A program made the translations under genes and the position numbers. Positions 7,143 through 15,782 of a stretch of DNA of 64,000 nt are shown here, piece after piece (positions within the stretch are counted from its first letter, which is position 1; the number at the start of each line of letters is the position of its first letter). Source of the stretch: an uncultured Sphingomonas sp. GTDB taxonomy: Bacteria > Pseudomonadota > Alphaproteobacteria > Sphingomonadales > Sphingomonadaceae. The DNA lies in contig NZ_CALMPA010000020.1 of assembly GCF_937871615.1 (NCBI RefSeq), positions 1 to 64,000 on the forward strand. The letters are read 5' to 3'. A model generated the notes under the pieces. It saw only the letters and a list, made by a program, of their open reading frames with translations, did not search any database and was not told where the DNA came from.

Positions 7143-8600
7143 ATGCTGACCACAAATCCCTTCGACGACGACCATCTGCACGAGGAGTGCGGCATCTTCG
7201 GGGTGTCCGGCGCTGACAGCGCCGCGGCCCTGGTGGCGCTGGGCCTTCACGCATTGCAACATCGCGGGCAGGAGGCGGCGGGAATCACCGCCTTCGATGG
7301 AGCGCAATTCCGCACCCATCGCGCGATGGGCCATGTCGCGGGCAATTTCGACAGCGACAGCGTGATTCGCGCGCTCGGCGGTTCGGTCGCCTGTGGGCAT
7401 GTCCGCTATTCGACGACTGGCGAGACGGCGCTGCGCAATGTCCAGCCGCTCTATGCCGATCTCGCCACCGGCGGGTTCGCGATCGCGCATAACGGCAATA
7501 TTTCCAATGCGATGCGGCTGCGACGCGAACTGGTGCGGCGTGGTTCGATCTTCCAGTCGACCAGCGACACCGAAACGATCATCCATCTGGTCGCGACTTC
7601 CAGCTACCGCTCGCTGCTCGATCGTTTCATTGATGCGCTGAAGCAGGTTGAAGGCGCCTATTCGCTGATCGTGATGACGCCCGAAGGGATGATCGCGTGC
7701 CGCGATCCGCTGGGCATCCGGCCGCTGGTGATGGGCAAGCTCGGCGATGCGATCATCTTCGCCTCGGAAACCGTGGCGCTGGATGTGGTTGGCGCGGAGT
7801 TCGTCCGCTCGGTGGAGCCGGGCGAACTGGTGATTGTGCAGGGCACCGAAATGCGCTCGATCCACCCGTTCGCGAAGGCGGCGGCGCGACCGTGCATTTT
7901 CGAATGGGTCTATTTCTCCCGCCCGGATTCGATCGTCGGCGATCATTCGGTCTATTCGGTGCGCAAGGCGATCGGCGCGCAACTCGCGATCGAATCGCCG
8001 GTGGAGGCTGATCTGGTGATCCCCGTGCCGGATTCGGGCGTGCCCGCCGCGATCGGCTATGCACAGGAATCGAACATCCCGTTCGAACTGGGCATCATCC
8101 GTTCGCATTATGTTGGCCGCACCTTCATCCAGCCGGGCGACAAGGTGCGTCACCTTGGCGTGAAGCTGAAGCACAATGCCAATCGCGCGTTGATCGCCGG
8201 CAAGCGGGTGGTGCTGATCGACGATTCGATCGTGCGCGGCACCACCAGCGTGAAGATCGTGCAGATGATGCGCGAAGCCGGTGCGACCGAGGTGCATATG
8301 CGCATCGCCAGCCCGCCGACCAAGCATAGCTGCTTCTACGGCGTCGATACGCCGGAGCGCGAAAAGCTGCTCGCCGCCAAGCTCGATCTCGCGAAGATGA
8401 CCGAATATATCGGCGCGGATTCGCTTGGCTTCGTCTCGATCGACGGGCTGTACAAGGCGCTGGGCGAACGCGACCGCACCCAGGAGCGTCCGCAATATTG
8501 CGATGCCTGCTTCACCGGCGATTATCCCACCGTGCTGACCGATCATGACGAGCTGGCGGAGGTCGATCAATTCGCCCTGCTCGAAGAACGCGTCGCCTGA
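7143..8600 (+). CDS. purF: amidophosphoribosyltransferase
   Basis: A 485-residue enzyme of the first committed step of purine synthesis (PRPP plus glutamine gives phosphoribosylamine). The N-terminal glutaminase domain has the nucleophile Cys16 in EECGIFG, after a short propeptide that would be removed. The PRPP-binding loop VVLIDDSIVRGTTS and the C-terminal CDACFTGDYP are present. An earlier in-frame ATG exists at 7113; I prefer 7143 because it gives the usual propeptide length, but the start is not certain. The SDR gene follows after 13 bases and is probably cotranscribed. Confidence 0.96.
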   Translation: MLTTNPFDDDHLHEECGIFGVSGADSAAALVALGLHALQHRGQEAAGITAFDGAQFRTHRAMGHVAGNFDSDSVIRALGGSVACGHVRYSTTGETALRNVQPLYADLATGGFAIAHNGNISNAMRLRRELVRRGSIFQSTSDTETIIHLVATSSYRSLLDRFIDALKQVEGAYSLIVMTPEGMIACRDPLGIRPLVMGKLGDAIIFASETVALDVVGAEFVRSVEPGELVIVQGTEMRSIHPFAKAAARPCIFEWVYFSRPDSIVGDHSVYSVRKAIGAQLAIESPVEADLVIPVPDSGVPAAIGYAQESNIPFELGIIRSHYVGRTFIQPGDKVRHLGVKLKHNANRALIAGKRVVLIDDSIVRGTTSVKIVQMMREAGATEVHMRIASPPTKHSCFYGVDTPEREKLLAAKLDLAKMTEYIGADSLGFVSIDGLYKALGERDRTQERPQYCDACFTGDYPTVLTDHDELAEVDQFALLEERVA

Positions 8601-8613
8601 ACCCGAGCCTGAT

Positions 8614-9333
8614 ATGACCAAGCAGAACAAGCCGCTCGCGGGGAAGCTCGCGCTCGTTACCGGCGCCTCGCGCGGCATTGGCGCGGCCACCGCCGTGGCA
8701 CTTGCCGCGCAGGGCGCGCATGTGGTGATTACCGCGCGTTCCGCGAAGGAACTGGAGGCGATCGAGCAGCAGATTTTCGATGCGGGCGGATCGGCGACGA
8801 TCGCGCCGCTCGACCTGACGGAGACTGATGCGATCGCCCGGCTGGCAGCGGCTGTGGGCGAACGCTGGAAGGCGCTTGACGTGCTGGTGCTCAACGCCGG
8901 GATGCTCGGCACGCTGGCGGCGGTGCCGGCGATCGACGCCAAGGAACTGGCGGCGGTGCTGACGCTCAACGTTTCCGCACAGGTGGCGTTGATTCAGGCG
9001 TTCGATCCGATGCTGAAGCAATCGGACGCGGGCAGGCTGATCGCGATCACCTCATCCGTCGGGCGCAAGCCGCGCGCCTATTGGGGCGCTTACGGCGCAT
9101 CCAAAGCGGCGATGGATACGCTCATCACCGCTTATGGCGACGAAGTGGGCGAGATCAGCCGCATCCGCACCGCGATCGTCGATCCCGGCGCGACACGAAC
9201 GGTGATGCGCGCGCGCGCTTATCCCGGCGAAGACCCCGCTTCGGTGAAAGAGCCGGGCGTGGTTGCCGCGCGCATCGTCGCGCTGGCGCTCGATGGCTTC
9301 GAGAACAATCATTTCGAGCGCGTCGAAGGCTGA
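8614..9333 (+). CDS. SDR family NAD(P)-dependent oxidoreductase
   Basis: A 239-residue short-chain dehydrogenase with TGASRGIG (16-23), LNAG (about 93-96), and the catalytic Tyr160 and Lys164 (YGASKAAMD). The substrate is not readable: it lacks FabG-specific C-terminal features and ends FENNHFERVEG. In many alphaproteobacteria an SDR of this type directly follows purF, which suggests a conserved but undefined link. The start is taken 13 bases after the purF stop; the frame opens earlier, inside purF. Confidence 0.9.
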   Translation: MTKQNKPLAGKLALVTGASRGIGAATAVALAAQGAHVVITARSAKELEAIEQQIFDAGGSATIAPLDLTETDAIARLAAAVGERWKALDVLVLNAGMLGTLAAVPAIDAKELAAVLTLNVSAQVALIQAFDPMLKQSDAGRLIAITSSVGRKPRAYWGAYGASKAAMDTLITAYGDEVGEISRIRTAIVDPGATRTVMRARAYPGEDPASVKEPGVVAARIVALALDGFENNHFERVEG

Positions 9334-9404
9334 TCCGGGGCGGATCGCCGTGAACGCGCGCTGGGTGATTGGCGGCGCGCGCGGCACACGCTAACGCCAG
9401 CGTG

Positions 9405-10505
9405 ATGCTATTTCCTCCTGATACCTTTCCGCGGATCATCGTGAAGATCGGATCGGCGCTGCTCGTCGATGCCGAAGGCGGGGTGCGCCGCGCCTGGCTG
9501 GAGGGGATCGCGGCGGATATCGCGGCGCGGGCGCGGGCCGGACAACAGGTCGCCGTTGTGTCGTCCGGCGCGATCGCGCTTGGTGCGCGGCGGCTTGGGC
9601 TTGCCAAGGGCGGGCGCGCGAGCCTGGAGGATGCGCAGGCGGCGGCGGCGACCGGCCAGATCGCGCTCGGCCACACCTGGGCCGAGGTGCTCGGCGGGGA
9701 GGGGCTGACCGCGGCCCAGATCCTCGTGACGCTCGACGATCTTGAGGATCGGCGGCGTTATCTCAACGCCTCAGCGACGCTCGGGCGGCTGCTCCAGCTT
9801 GGCGTGGTGCCCGTCATCAACGAGAATGACAGCGTGGCGACGGCGGAAATCCGCTTCGGGGACAATGATCGGCTCGCCGCGCGTGTGGCGCAGGCAGCGG
9901 GCGCGCAGGGCGTGGTGCTGCTTTCCGACATCGACGGGCTTTATGATCGCAACCCGGCGCAACCCGGCGCGCGGCATATCGCGCGGATCGAGCGGATCGA
10001 CGCGAAGATCGCGGCAATGGCGGACACCGGCTCCGCATCCGGCATGGGCTCTGGCGGCATGGTGTCAAAGATCGAGGCGGCGCGGATCGCGGGCGGCGCG
10101 GGCGTCGCGCTCGCGATCACTTCGGGACGGATCGAGCGCCCTTTGTCGACCGATGCGCGGCATACGATCTTCGTGCCCGTGAAACGCGCGCGGGCGCGCA
10201 AGGCGTGGCTCGCCGGGCGACTGACGGCGAAGGGCGTCATCGCGGTGGATGCCGGCGCGGTGAAGGCGCTGGTGGAGGGGCGCAGCCTGCTCGCGGCAGG
10301 GGCGAGCGGCGTAACCGGGCGTTTCGCGCGCGGCGATGTCGTGACGATCGAGGGGCCGGACGGCGCGGTGGCGCGCGGCCTCGCCGAATATGACGCGGCG
10401 GAGGTGGCGCGGCTGCTCGGCCGGCGCAGCGAGGAGCATGAGGCGATCCTCGGCTATGCCCCGCGCGCGGCGCTGATCCATCGCAATCATATGGCGCTGC
10501 TGTGA
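9405..10505 (+). CDS. proB: glutamate 5-kinase
   Basis: A 366-residue enzyme that phosphorylates glutamate in the first step of proline synthesis. The amino-acid kinase domain (about 1-255) shows IIVKIGSALLV, VSSGAIALGARRLG, VINENDSVAT and GSGGMVSKIEAA; a PUA domain (about 270-366) follows, as in the standard long form. A GTG codon sits directly before the chosen ATG, so the start could move by one codon. The epimerase gene overlaps its stop (GTGA). No proA is next to it. Confidence 0.96.
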   Translation: MLFPPDTFPRIIVKIGSALLVDAEGGVRRAWLEGIAADIAARARAGQQVAVVSSGAIALGARRLGLAKGGRASLEDAQAAAATGQIALGHTWAEVLGGEGLTAAQILVTLDDLEDRRRYLNASATLGRLLQLGVVPVINENDSVATAEIRFGDNDRLAARVAQAAGAQGVVLLSDIDGLYDRNPAQPGARHIARIERIDAKIAAMADTGSASGMGSGGMVSKIEAARIAGGAGVALAITSGRIERPLSTDARHTIFVPVKRARARKAWLAGRLTAKGVIAVDAGAVKALVEGRSLLAAGASGVTGRFARGDVVTIEGPDGAVARGLAEYDAAEVARLLGRRSEEHEAILGYAPRAALIHRNHMALL

Positions 10506-11398
10506 TCCTCGCGATCACCGGCGGCACCGGCTTCGTCGGCGGGCATGTGATTCGCCGCGCGCTTGAGGCGGGGCACGAGGTGCGCGCGCTCGCCCGGCGC
10601 GCGCAACCCGCGCGTGATGGCGTGACGTGGATCGCCGGCGCGCTCGATGATGCCGCCGCGCTCGCCGCGCTGACGGCGCAGACGGACGCGGTGATCCATA
10701 TCGCGGGCGTGGTGAACGCGCCCGACCGCGCCGGCTTCGTCGCGGGAAATATCGCGGGGACGCGCGCGATCGTGGCGGCGACGGCGCCGGAAACGCGCTT
10801 CGTCCACGTCTCCTCGCTTTCGGCGCGCGAGCCGCGGCTTTCGATCTATGGCTGGTCGAAGCACGAGGCGGAAGCGGTGATCGCGGCGTCCGGCCTTGCA
10901 TGGGATATGGTGCGACCGCCGGGCATCTACGGGCCGGGCGATATGGAGTTGCTGGACGTGTTTCGCGTCGCGCGATCGGGAATCTCGATCACCCCGCCGG
11001 CGGGGCGGGTTTCATGGATTCATGTCGACGATCTCGCGCGGCTGCTGGTGACGCTGGCGGAAACGCCCGCGTCGCGCGCGATCTACGAAGTGGATGACGG
11101 CCGCGAAGGCGGCTGGACGCATCGCGCGTTCGCGATCGCGATGGGCGCCGCGATGGGGCGCAAGGTTCGCCCGATCGCGCTTGCGCCCGCATTATTGCGG
11201 ATCGGCGCGCGGATCGACCGGCTGATACGCGGCAGGAACGCGAAGCTCACCGCCGATCGCGTCGCCTATTTCTGCCATCCGGACTGGACGGTCGATCCCG
11301 CCAAGCGGCCTGCGGCCACAATCTGGACGCCCCGGATCGCGGGCGAGGCGGGGCTGAAGGAAACCGTTGAGAGCTATCGCGCGGCCGGGCTGGTATAG
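10502..11398 (+). CDS. NAD-dependent epimerase/dehydratase family protein
   Basis: A 298-residue extended SDR. The N-terminal GGTGFVGGHV is the Rossmann glycine motif, and YGWSKHEAE holds the Tyr and Lys pair. The closest general type is the NDUFA9-like/atypical SDR group, which often lacks known substrates. It starts with GTG overlapping the proB stop by 4 bases, so it is translationally coupled to proB. It converges with eda, with 9 bases between stops. Confidence 0.85.
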   Translation: MILAITGGTGFVGGHVIRRALEAGHEVRALARRAQPARDGVTWIAGALDDAAALAALTAQTDAVIHIAGVVNAPDRAGFVAGNIAGTRAIVAATAPETRFVHVSSLSAREPRLSIYGWSKHEAEAVIAASGLAWDMVRPPGIYGPGDMELLDVFRVARSGISITPPAGRVSWIHVDDLARLLVTLAETPASRAIYEVDDGREGGWTHRAFAIAMGAAMGRKVRPIALAPALLRIGARIDRLIRGRNAKLTADRVAYFCHPDWTVDPAKRPAATIWTPRIAGEAGLKETVESYRAAGLV

Positions 11399-11407
11399 CG
11401 CAGGGCG

Positions 11408-12019
11408 TTACCTTAGCCCCGCCGCCGCGCGCGCCTTTGCCTCCACCTCGGCCATGGCCGCGCCAGCCGGGGTCACCCAGCTTCCGCCAACACACAACAC
11501 GGGATCGAACGCCAGCCATTCCGGTGCGCTGGCTTCGCTGATCCCGCCGGTTGGGCAGAAACGGCATTGATGGAAGGGCGCGGCGAGCGCCTTCAGCGCC
11601 TTCAGCCCGCCGCTCGTTTCCGCCGGGAAGAATTTGAAATGGGTGAGGCCGAGATCGAGCCCGCGCATGATATCCCCGGCGGTCGCGATGCCGGGCAGGA
11701 AGGGCACGCCGCTGGCGACGATCGGCTGCGCCAGCCGCTCGGTGAGGCCGGGGGAGACGATGAATTCCGCGCCGGCATCCATGACTTGCTCGAACTGCGC
11801 GGTGGAGACGACGGTGCCCGCGCCGACGATCGCGCCGGGCACCTGCTTCATCTCGCGGATCGCATCGAGCGCGGCGGGGGTGCGCAATGTCACCTCCAGC
11901 ACGCGTAGGCCACCCGCGACGAGCGCCTCGGCGAGGGGGCGTGCGGTCGCGGCATCATTGATGACGAGCACCGGGATAACCGCGCCGGTGCGCATGATCG
12001 CCTCGATAGTAGCGGACAT
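11408..12019 (-). CDS. eda: KDPG aldolase (2-dehydro-3-deoxy-6-phosphogluconate aldolase)
   Basis: A 203-residue enzyme that splits KDPG to pyruvate and glyceraldehyde 3-phosphate, the last step of the Entner-Doudoroff route. The Schiff-base Lys129 is in THFKFFPAE and the catalytic Glu42 in VLEVTLRT; FCPTGGI binds phosphate. It is last in the zwf-pgl-edd-glk-eda run, and its ATG overlaps the glk stop by one base (TGATG). Confidence 0.96.
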   Translation of the reverse strand: MSATIEAIMRTGAVIPVLVINDAATARPLAEALVAGGLRVLEVTLRTPAALDAIREMKQVPGAIVGAGTVVSTAQFEQVMDAGAEFIVSPGLTERLAQPIVASGVPFLPGIATAGDIMRGLDLGLTHFKFFPAETSGGLKALKALAAPFHQCRFCPTGGISEASAPEWLAFDPVLCVGGSWVTPAGAAMAEVEAKARAAAGLR

Positions 12020-12984
12020 CAGCTATGCTCCTGCGCGAAGGCAGCCGCGGCGCCGAACAGGCCGGGCTGGGGATGGGTGATGAGTTTGACCGGGATCGCC
12101 GCCATCAGCGACTGGAAACGCCCCTTGGCGATGAAACGGTGCGCGAAGCCGGAACGCAGCAGATGATCGTTGATTCGCAGGCCAAGGCCACCGGCGATCA
12201 CCACGGCATTCGCGCCATGCGCCAGCGCGAGATCGCCAGCCACCGCGCCCAGCGCAAGGCAGAAGCGATCGAGCGCGGCGAGCGCGATCGGATCGCTGCC
12301 CTCCAGCGCCTCCTGCCAGATTTCCTTGTCGTTTCGGCTGGGGACGGCGCGCCCATCCAGCGCGGCGAGGGTTTCATAGATCGCGACGATGCCGGGGCCG
12401 GCGCAGATCCGTTCAGCCGACACGCGGGTGAAGATCGCGCGGAGGCGGTGGACGAGCGCATCCTCGATCGCATCGAGCGGAGCATAGTCGATATGCCCAC
12501 CCTCGGTCGGGAGGACGTGATAGCGATCGGCGGCACGCAGCACCTGCGCCACGCCAAGCCCGGTGCCGGGGCCGCAAACGGTGGTGACGCCGGCTGGCGG
12601 CAGCGGCACATCGGGGCCGCAGAGATGCTCGAAATGCTCGGCAGGAAGTTGGGCCACCGCGTGACCGACCGCCCCGAAATCATTGATGATCGTATAGATT
12701 CCGGCACCGAGCCGCTCCGGGATCAGCGACGGGCGGATCACCCAGGGATTGTTGGTGAGGCGAATCACGTCGCCAGTGATCGGCGACGCGACCGAGATCG
12801 CGGCGGCGGCGGGCAGGGGGCGATCGAGTGTCGCGGCGAACGCCTGCCATGCCGTTTGCAACGATGCGTGCTCGGCGGTCTTGAGCGTCATCGGTTCGCC
12901 CAGATGGACAACCCTGCCGCCCGCCACCTCGGCGATGGCGAACCGGGCATGAGTGCCCCCGATATCGACTGCGACTGTTTCCAT
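12019..12984 (-). CDS. glk: glucokinase
   Basis: A 321-residue sugar kinase of the bacterial Glk type, which makes glucose 6-phosphate. It shows the ATP phosphate motif VAVDIGGTHARFAIAEV, the catalytic Asp102 in IINDFGAVGHA, and CGPGTGLGV. It lies 3 bases after edd and overlaps eda, so glucose phosphorylation is expressed together with the pathway that uses the product. That fits an organism without a complete glucose PTS. Confidence 0.96.
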   Translation of the reverse strand: METVAVDIGGTHARFAIAEVAGGRVVHLGEPMTLKTAEHASLQTAWQAFAATLDRPLPAAAAISVASPITGDVIRLTNNPWVIRPSLIPERLGAGIYTIINDFGAVGHAVAQLPAEHFEHLCGPDVPLPPAGVTTVCGPGTGLGVAQVLRAADRYHVLPTEGGHIDYAPLDAIEDALVHRLRAIFTRVSAERICAGPGIVAIYETLAALDGRAVPSRNDKEIWQEALEGSDPIALAALDRFCLALGAVAGDLALAHGANAVVIAGGLGLRINDHLLRSGFAHRFIAKGRFQSLMAAIPVKLITHPQPGLFGAAAAFAQEHS

Positions 12985-12987
12985 CGC

Positions 12988-14799
12988 CTAAAGCCCGGCG
13001 CCGGCGAGTATCGCACTCGCGCCTTTTTCGGCTTCGTCGGCGAGGCCACGGAACATGCCGAACAATTCGCGCCCGAACCCGTCCGCCGGCGGCGGTGCCG
13101 GTGCTTGCGTGCGTGCCGCCCATTCGGCGGGATCGACCAAAGCGTCGAGCGTGCCGGACACCGCATCGAGCCGGATCAGATCGCCATCGCGGATCAGCCC
13201 GATCGCGCCGCCGCCCAAAGCCTCTGGCGACAGGTGGATCGCGCACGGCACCTTGCCGCTTGCACCGGACATGCGACCATCGGTGACAAGAGCGACGCGG
13301 AAGCCCTTGTTCTGCAACACGCCAAGCGGGGGGGTGAGCTTGTGCAGCTCGGGCATCCCGTTGGCGCGCGGCCCCTGGTAGCGGACGACCACGACGACAT
13401 CGCGCTCCAGCTCGCCGCGTTTGAAGGCTTCGAGCACCGCAAGCTGATCGTCGAACACCCGCGCCGGGGCCTCCACGATCCAGCGATCGCGCTCGACGGC
13501 GGAAACCTTGATGCAGGCGCGCCCGATATTGCCTTGCAGGATGCGCATCCCGCCATCCGGCGAAAATGGCGTAGCGGCGGGGCGCAGGATTGTCTCGTCG
13601 CCGCTCGCGCCGGGATCGCGCCAGACGAGCGCGTCGGCATCCAGCGCGGGCTTGCGCGCGGCTTCGGCGAGCGTGTCGCCGCCCGCCGTCACGATATCGC
13701 CGTGCAGGTGGCCGCTGGCGATGAGTTCGCGGATCACGAACGGCATCCCGCCCGCTTCCTCGAATGCGTTCACATCGGCGGCGCCATTGGGATAGACCCG
13801 CGCGATCAGTGGCACCGCGCCCGAAAGCCGGTCGAAATCCTCCCAGTCGATCACGATCCCCGCCGCGCGCGCGATGGCGGGGACGTGGAGCAGGTGATTG
13901 GTCGAGCCGCCGGTCGCGAGCAGCCCGACCGCCGCGTTCACGATCGCGCGCTCATCGACGCACGCGCCGAGCGGGCGATAATTCGCGCCACGCCAGCCGA
14001 GCGCCGCGACGCGGTGGACGGCGGCGCGGGTCAGTTCCTGCCGCAATTTCGTGTTGGGGTTGACGAAGGCCGCGCCGGGGATGTGCAGCCCCATCACCTC
14101 CATCATCATCTGATTGGTGTTCGCGGTGCCGAAGAAGGTGCAGGTGCCGGGCGAGTGATAGGCGGCGATCTCCGCCTCCAGCAGTTCCTCGCGCCCGCAT
14201 TCGCCGGTGGCATAGCGTTCGCGCACCGCCGCTTTCGCCTTGTTCGGCAGGCCCGACGGCATCGGGCCGCCGGGGACAAGCAGCATCGGCAGATGGCCGA
14301 AGCGCAGCGCGCCCATCAACAGGCCCGGCACGATCTTGTCGCAGATGCCGAGCAGCAGCGCGCCCTCGAACGTGGCGTGGGAGAGCGCCACCGCCGTCGC
14401 CAGCGCGATCGTATCGCGGCTGAACAGCGACAATTCCATGCCGGGATAGCCCTGCGTCACGCCATCGCACATCGCCGGCACGCCGCCCGCGACCTGCGCC
14501 GTCGCGCCCACTTCGCGCGCCCACAGCTTCATCAACTCCGGGTAGCGATAATAGACCGCATGGGCGGACAGCATGTCGTTATAGGCGGTGACGATGCCGA
14601 TGTTCATGCCGCCGCCGGCCTTCATCGCCTCGCGATCCTCCGGCGTGCCGGCATAGGCATGGGCGAGGTTGGCGCAGCCGAGCGACGGGCGCCCGGTCCA
14701 TGCCTCGCGTTCGCGCTCCAGCAGCGAAAGATAACGCGCGCGGCTATCCCGGCTGCGCTGGATGATGCGATCGGTGACAGCGGTGACGGCCGGATTCAT
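12988..14799 (-). CDS. edd: phosphogluconate dehydratase
   Basis: A 603-residue IlvD/Edd-family dehydratase that turns 6-phosphogluconate into KDPG. Cys residues in VPAMCDGVTQG, LLGICDKIVPG and SPGTCTFFGTANTNQM are those expected to hold the Fe-S cluster; the length is that of Edd rather than IlvD (about 560-615 in both, but the adjacent eda, glk and zwf decide). The strand opposite has a very long open frame across edd and glk, which I regard as a GC artefact. A 90-base gap separates it from pgl. Confidence 0.95.
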   Translation of the reverse strand: MNPAVTAVTDRIIQRSRDSRARYLSLLEREREAWTGRPSLGCANLAHAYAGTPEDREAMKAGGGMNIGIVTAYNDMLSAHAVYYRYPELMKLWAREVGATAQVAGGVPAMCDGVTQGYPGMELSLFSRDTIALATAVALSHATFEGALLLGICDKIVPGLLMGALRFGHLPMLLVPGGPMPSGLPNKAKAAVRERYATGECGREELLEAEIAAYHSPGTCTFFGTANTNQMMMEVMGLHIPGAAFVNPNTKLRQELTRAAVHRVAALGWRGANYRPLGACVDERAIVNAAVGLLATGGSTNHLLHVPAIARAAGIVIDWEDFDRLSGAVPLIARVYPNGAADVNAFEEAGGMPFVIRELIASGHLHGDIVTAGGDTLAEAARKPALDADALVWRDPGASGDETILRPAATPFSPDGGMRILQGNIGRACIKVSAVERDRWIVEAPARVFDDQLAVLEAFKRGELERDVVVVVRYQGPRANGMPELHKLTPPLGVLQNKGFRVALVTDGRMSGASGKVPCAIHLSPEALGGGAIGLIRDGDLIRLDAVSGTLDALVDPAEWAARTQAPAPPPADGFGRELFGMFRGLADEAEKGASAILAGAGL

Positions 14800-14889
14800 G
14801 GCATTTTCCTATCCTGTCCGGCACGAGCCTGTCCAAGAGCGCGGCACCCCGGACCGATCGAGCCGACGGAAAGCGATGGGCGAGGGGCC

Positions 14890-15597
14890 TTACGGCGCCC
14901 AGTGGATATCAACCGGCAATTCCGCATCGGCCAGCACACGCCCGATCGGATAGGGCGATCCGGCACCTTCCGCGATCGCATTCTCGATCACCTGCTTCTT
15001 CGCCGCGCCCGTCACCGCGATCATCAGCGCGCGCGCGGTGACGATGCCCTGACGCGAGATGGAGACACGTGCCACCGGCGCTTCCGGCGGCAGCGGCTCC
15101 GGCATCACGCCCAATGCGCGGCGCTCGCGCGGGCCGTTCAACGCCTCATCATAATCGGGGCCGGGGAAGATCGAGGCGGTGTGCCCGTCGCCGCCCACGC
15201 CGAGCAGGCAGAGATCGAGCGGCCAGTGCAGATCCTGCAACAGCGCATCGGCCGAGCGACCGGCGGCCTTGTAATCATCCATCGCCTTGGGAACGATCGG
15301 AATCACGCGCGCGCCCTTGGGAATGAAGGTCTTGCCCAGCATCGTCACGTTCGACAGCGGATCGCCCAACGGCACCACGCGTTCGTCGGTCGGCACGATC
15401 GTCACGCGTTTCCAGTCGAGCTTGGCGGCGGCGAGCTTTTCGTAGATCGGCACCGGCGTCTTGCCGCCGGCGAGCGCGATCACCGCCGCGCCGCGCGCGT
15501 CGATCGCGCTTTCGATGATGAAACCGATATCGCCCGCGACCGCCGCGGCGAACTCGGCTGCGTCATCATATTCCCACCATTCGATTTCGTCGCTCAT
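14890..15597 (-). CDS. pgl: 6-phosphogluconolactonase
   Basis: A 235-residue SOL/DevB-type lactonase that hydrolyses the product of Zwf. It shows IALAGGKTPVPIYEKL, VPTDERVVPLGDPLSN and LLGVGGDGHTASIFPG, the three family motifs. Length is normal. It lies between zwf and edd on the same strand. The 185-base gap back to zwf contains two hairpins, so it may be expressed separately or be protected after processing. Confidence 0.95.
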   Translation of the reverse strand: MSDEIEWWEYDDAAEFAAAVAGDIGFIIESAIDARGAAVIALAGGKTPVPIYEKLAAAKLDWKRVTIVPTDERVVPLGDPLSNVTMLGKTFIPKGARVIPIVPKAMDDYKAAGRSADALLQDLHWPLDLCLLGVGGDGHTASIFPGPDYDEALNGPRERRALGVMPEPLPPEAPVARVSISRQGIVTARALMIAVTGAAKKQVIENAIAEGAGSPYPIGRVLADAELPVDIHWAP

Positions 15598-15636
15598 GTC
15601 GCTTCCTTGTTCGGGAGATGTCGTATTTCAACCCTC

Positions 15637-15733
15637 CCGTCATTCCCGCAAAGGCGGGAATCCATTCGCCGTTGTGGCGCGGCTCTATCGCCAGACCTGC
15701 GTTAACGGATTCGCGCGTTCGCGGGAATGACGG
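15637..15733. repeat. REP-like inverted repeat in the zwf-pgl gap
   Basis: CCGTCATTCCCGC at 15637-15649 is the exact complement of GCGGGAATGACGG at 15721-15733, and parts of the inner sequence (GGCGGGAAT near 15653, GGATTCGCG near 15707) pair less perfectly. The same GTCATTCCCGC core returns at 55788-55823, so this is a dispersed repeat family. Confidence 0.85.
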
Positions 15734-15753
15734 AGGCTGTCGATTGCCATTCT

Positions 15754-15778
15754 CCATCCTGCCTATACGGCAGGATGG
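15754..15778 (-). terminator. 10-bp perfect hairpin just after zwf
   Basis: CCATCCTGCC (15754-15763) and GGCAGGATGG (15769-15778) pair perfectly around five bases, 4 bases beyond the zwf stop. There is no T-run on the minus strand, so it may stabilise the zwf message or weaken read-through to pgl rather than end transcription. Confidence 0.5.
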
Positions 15779-15782
15779 TCAC

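Noticed and set aside
6798..8969. A minus-strand frame opposite purF and the SDR
   Set aside because: Shadow of conserved genes; its translation has no recognisable fold.
12025..15705. A plus-strand frame of about 1226 codons opposite eda, glk, edd and pgl
   Set aside because: Antisense to four clear enzymes, low-complexity Arg/His/Ala-rich translation, no domain; a product of GC codon bias.
15600..15782. A short coding gene in the zwf-pgl gap
   Set aside because: Frames on both strands arise from the inverted repeat and have no ribosome site.
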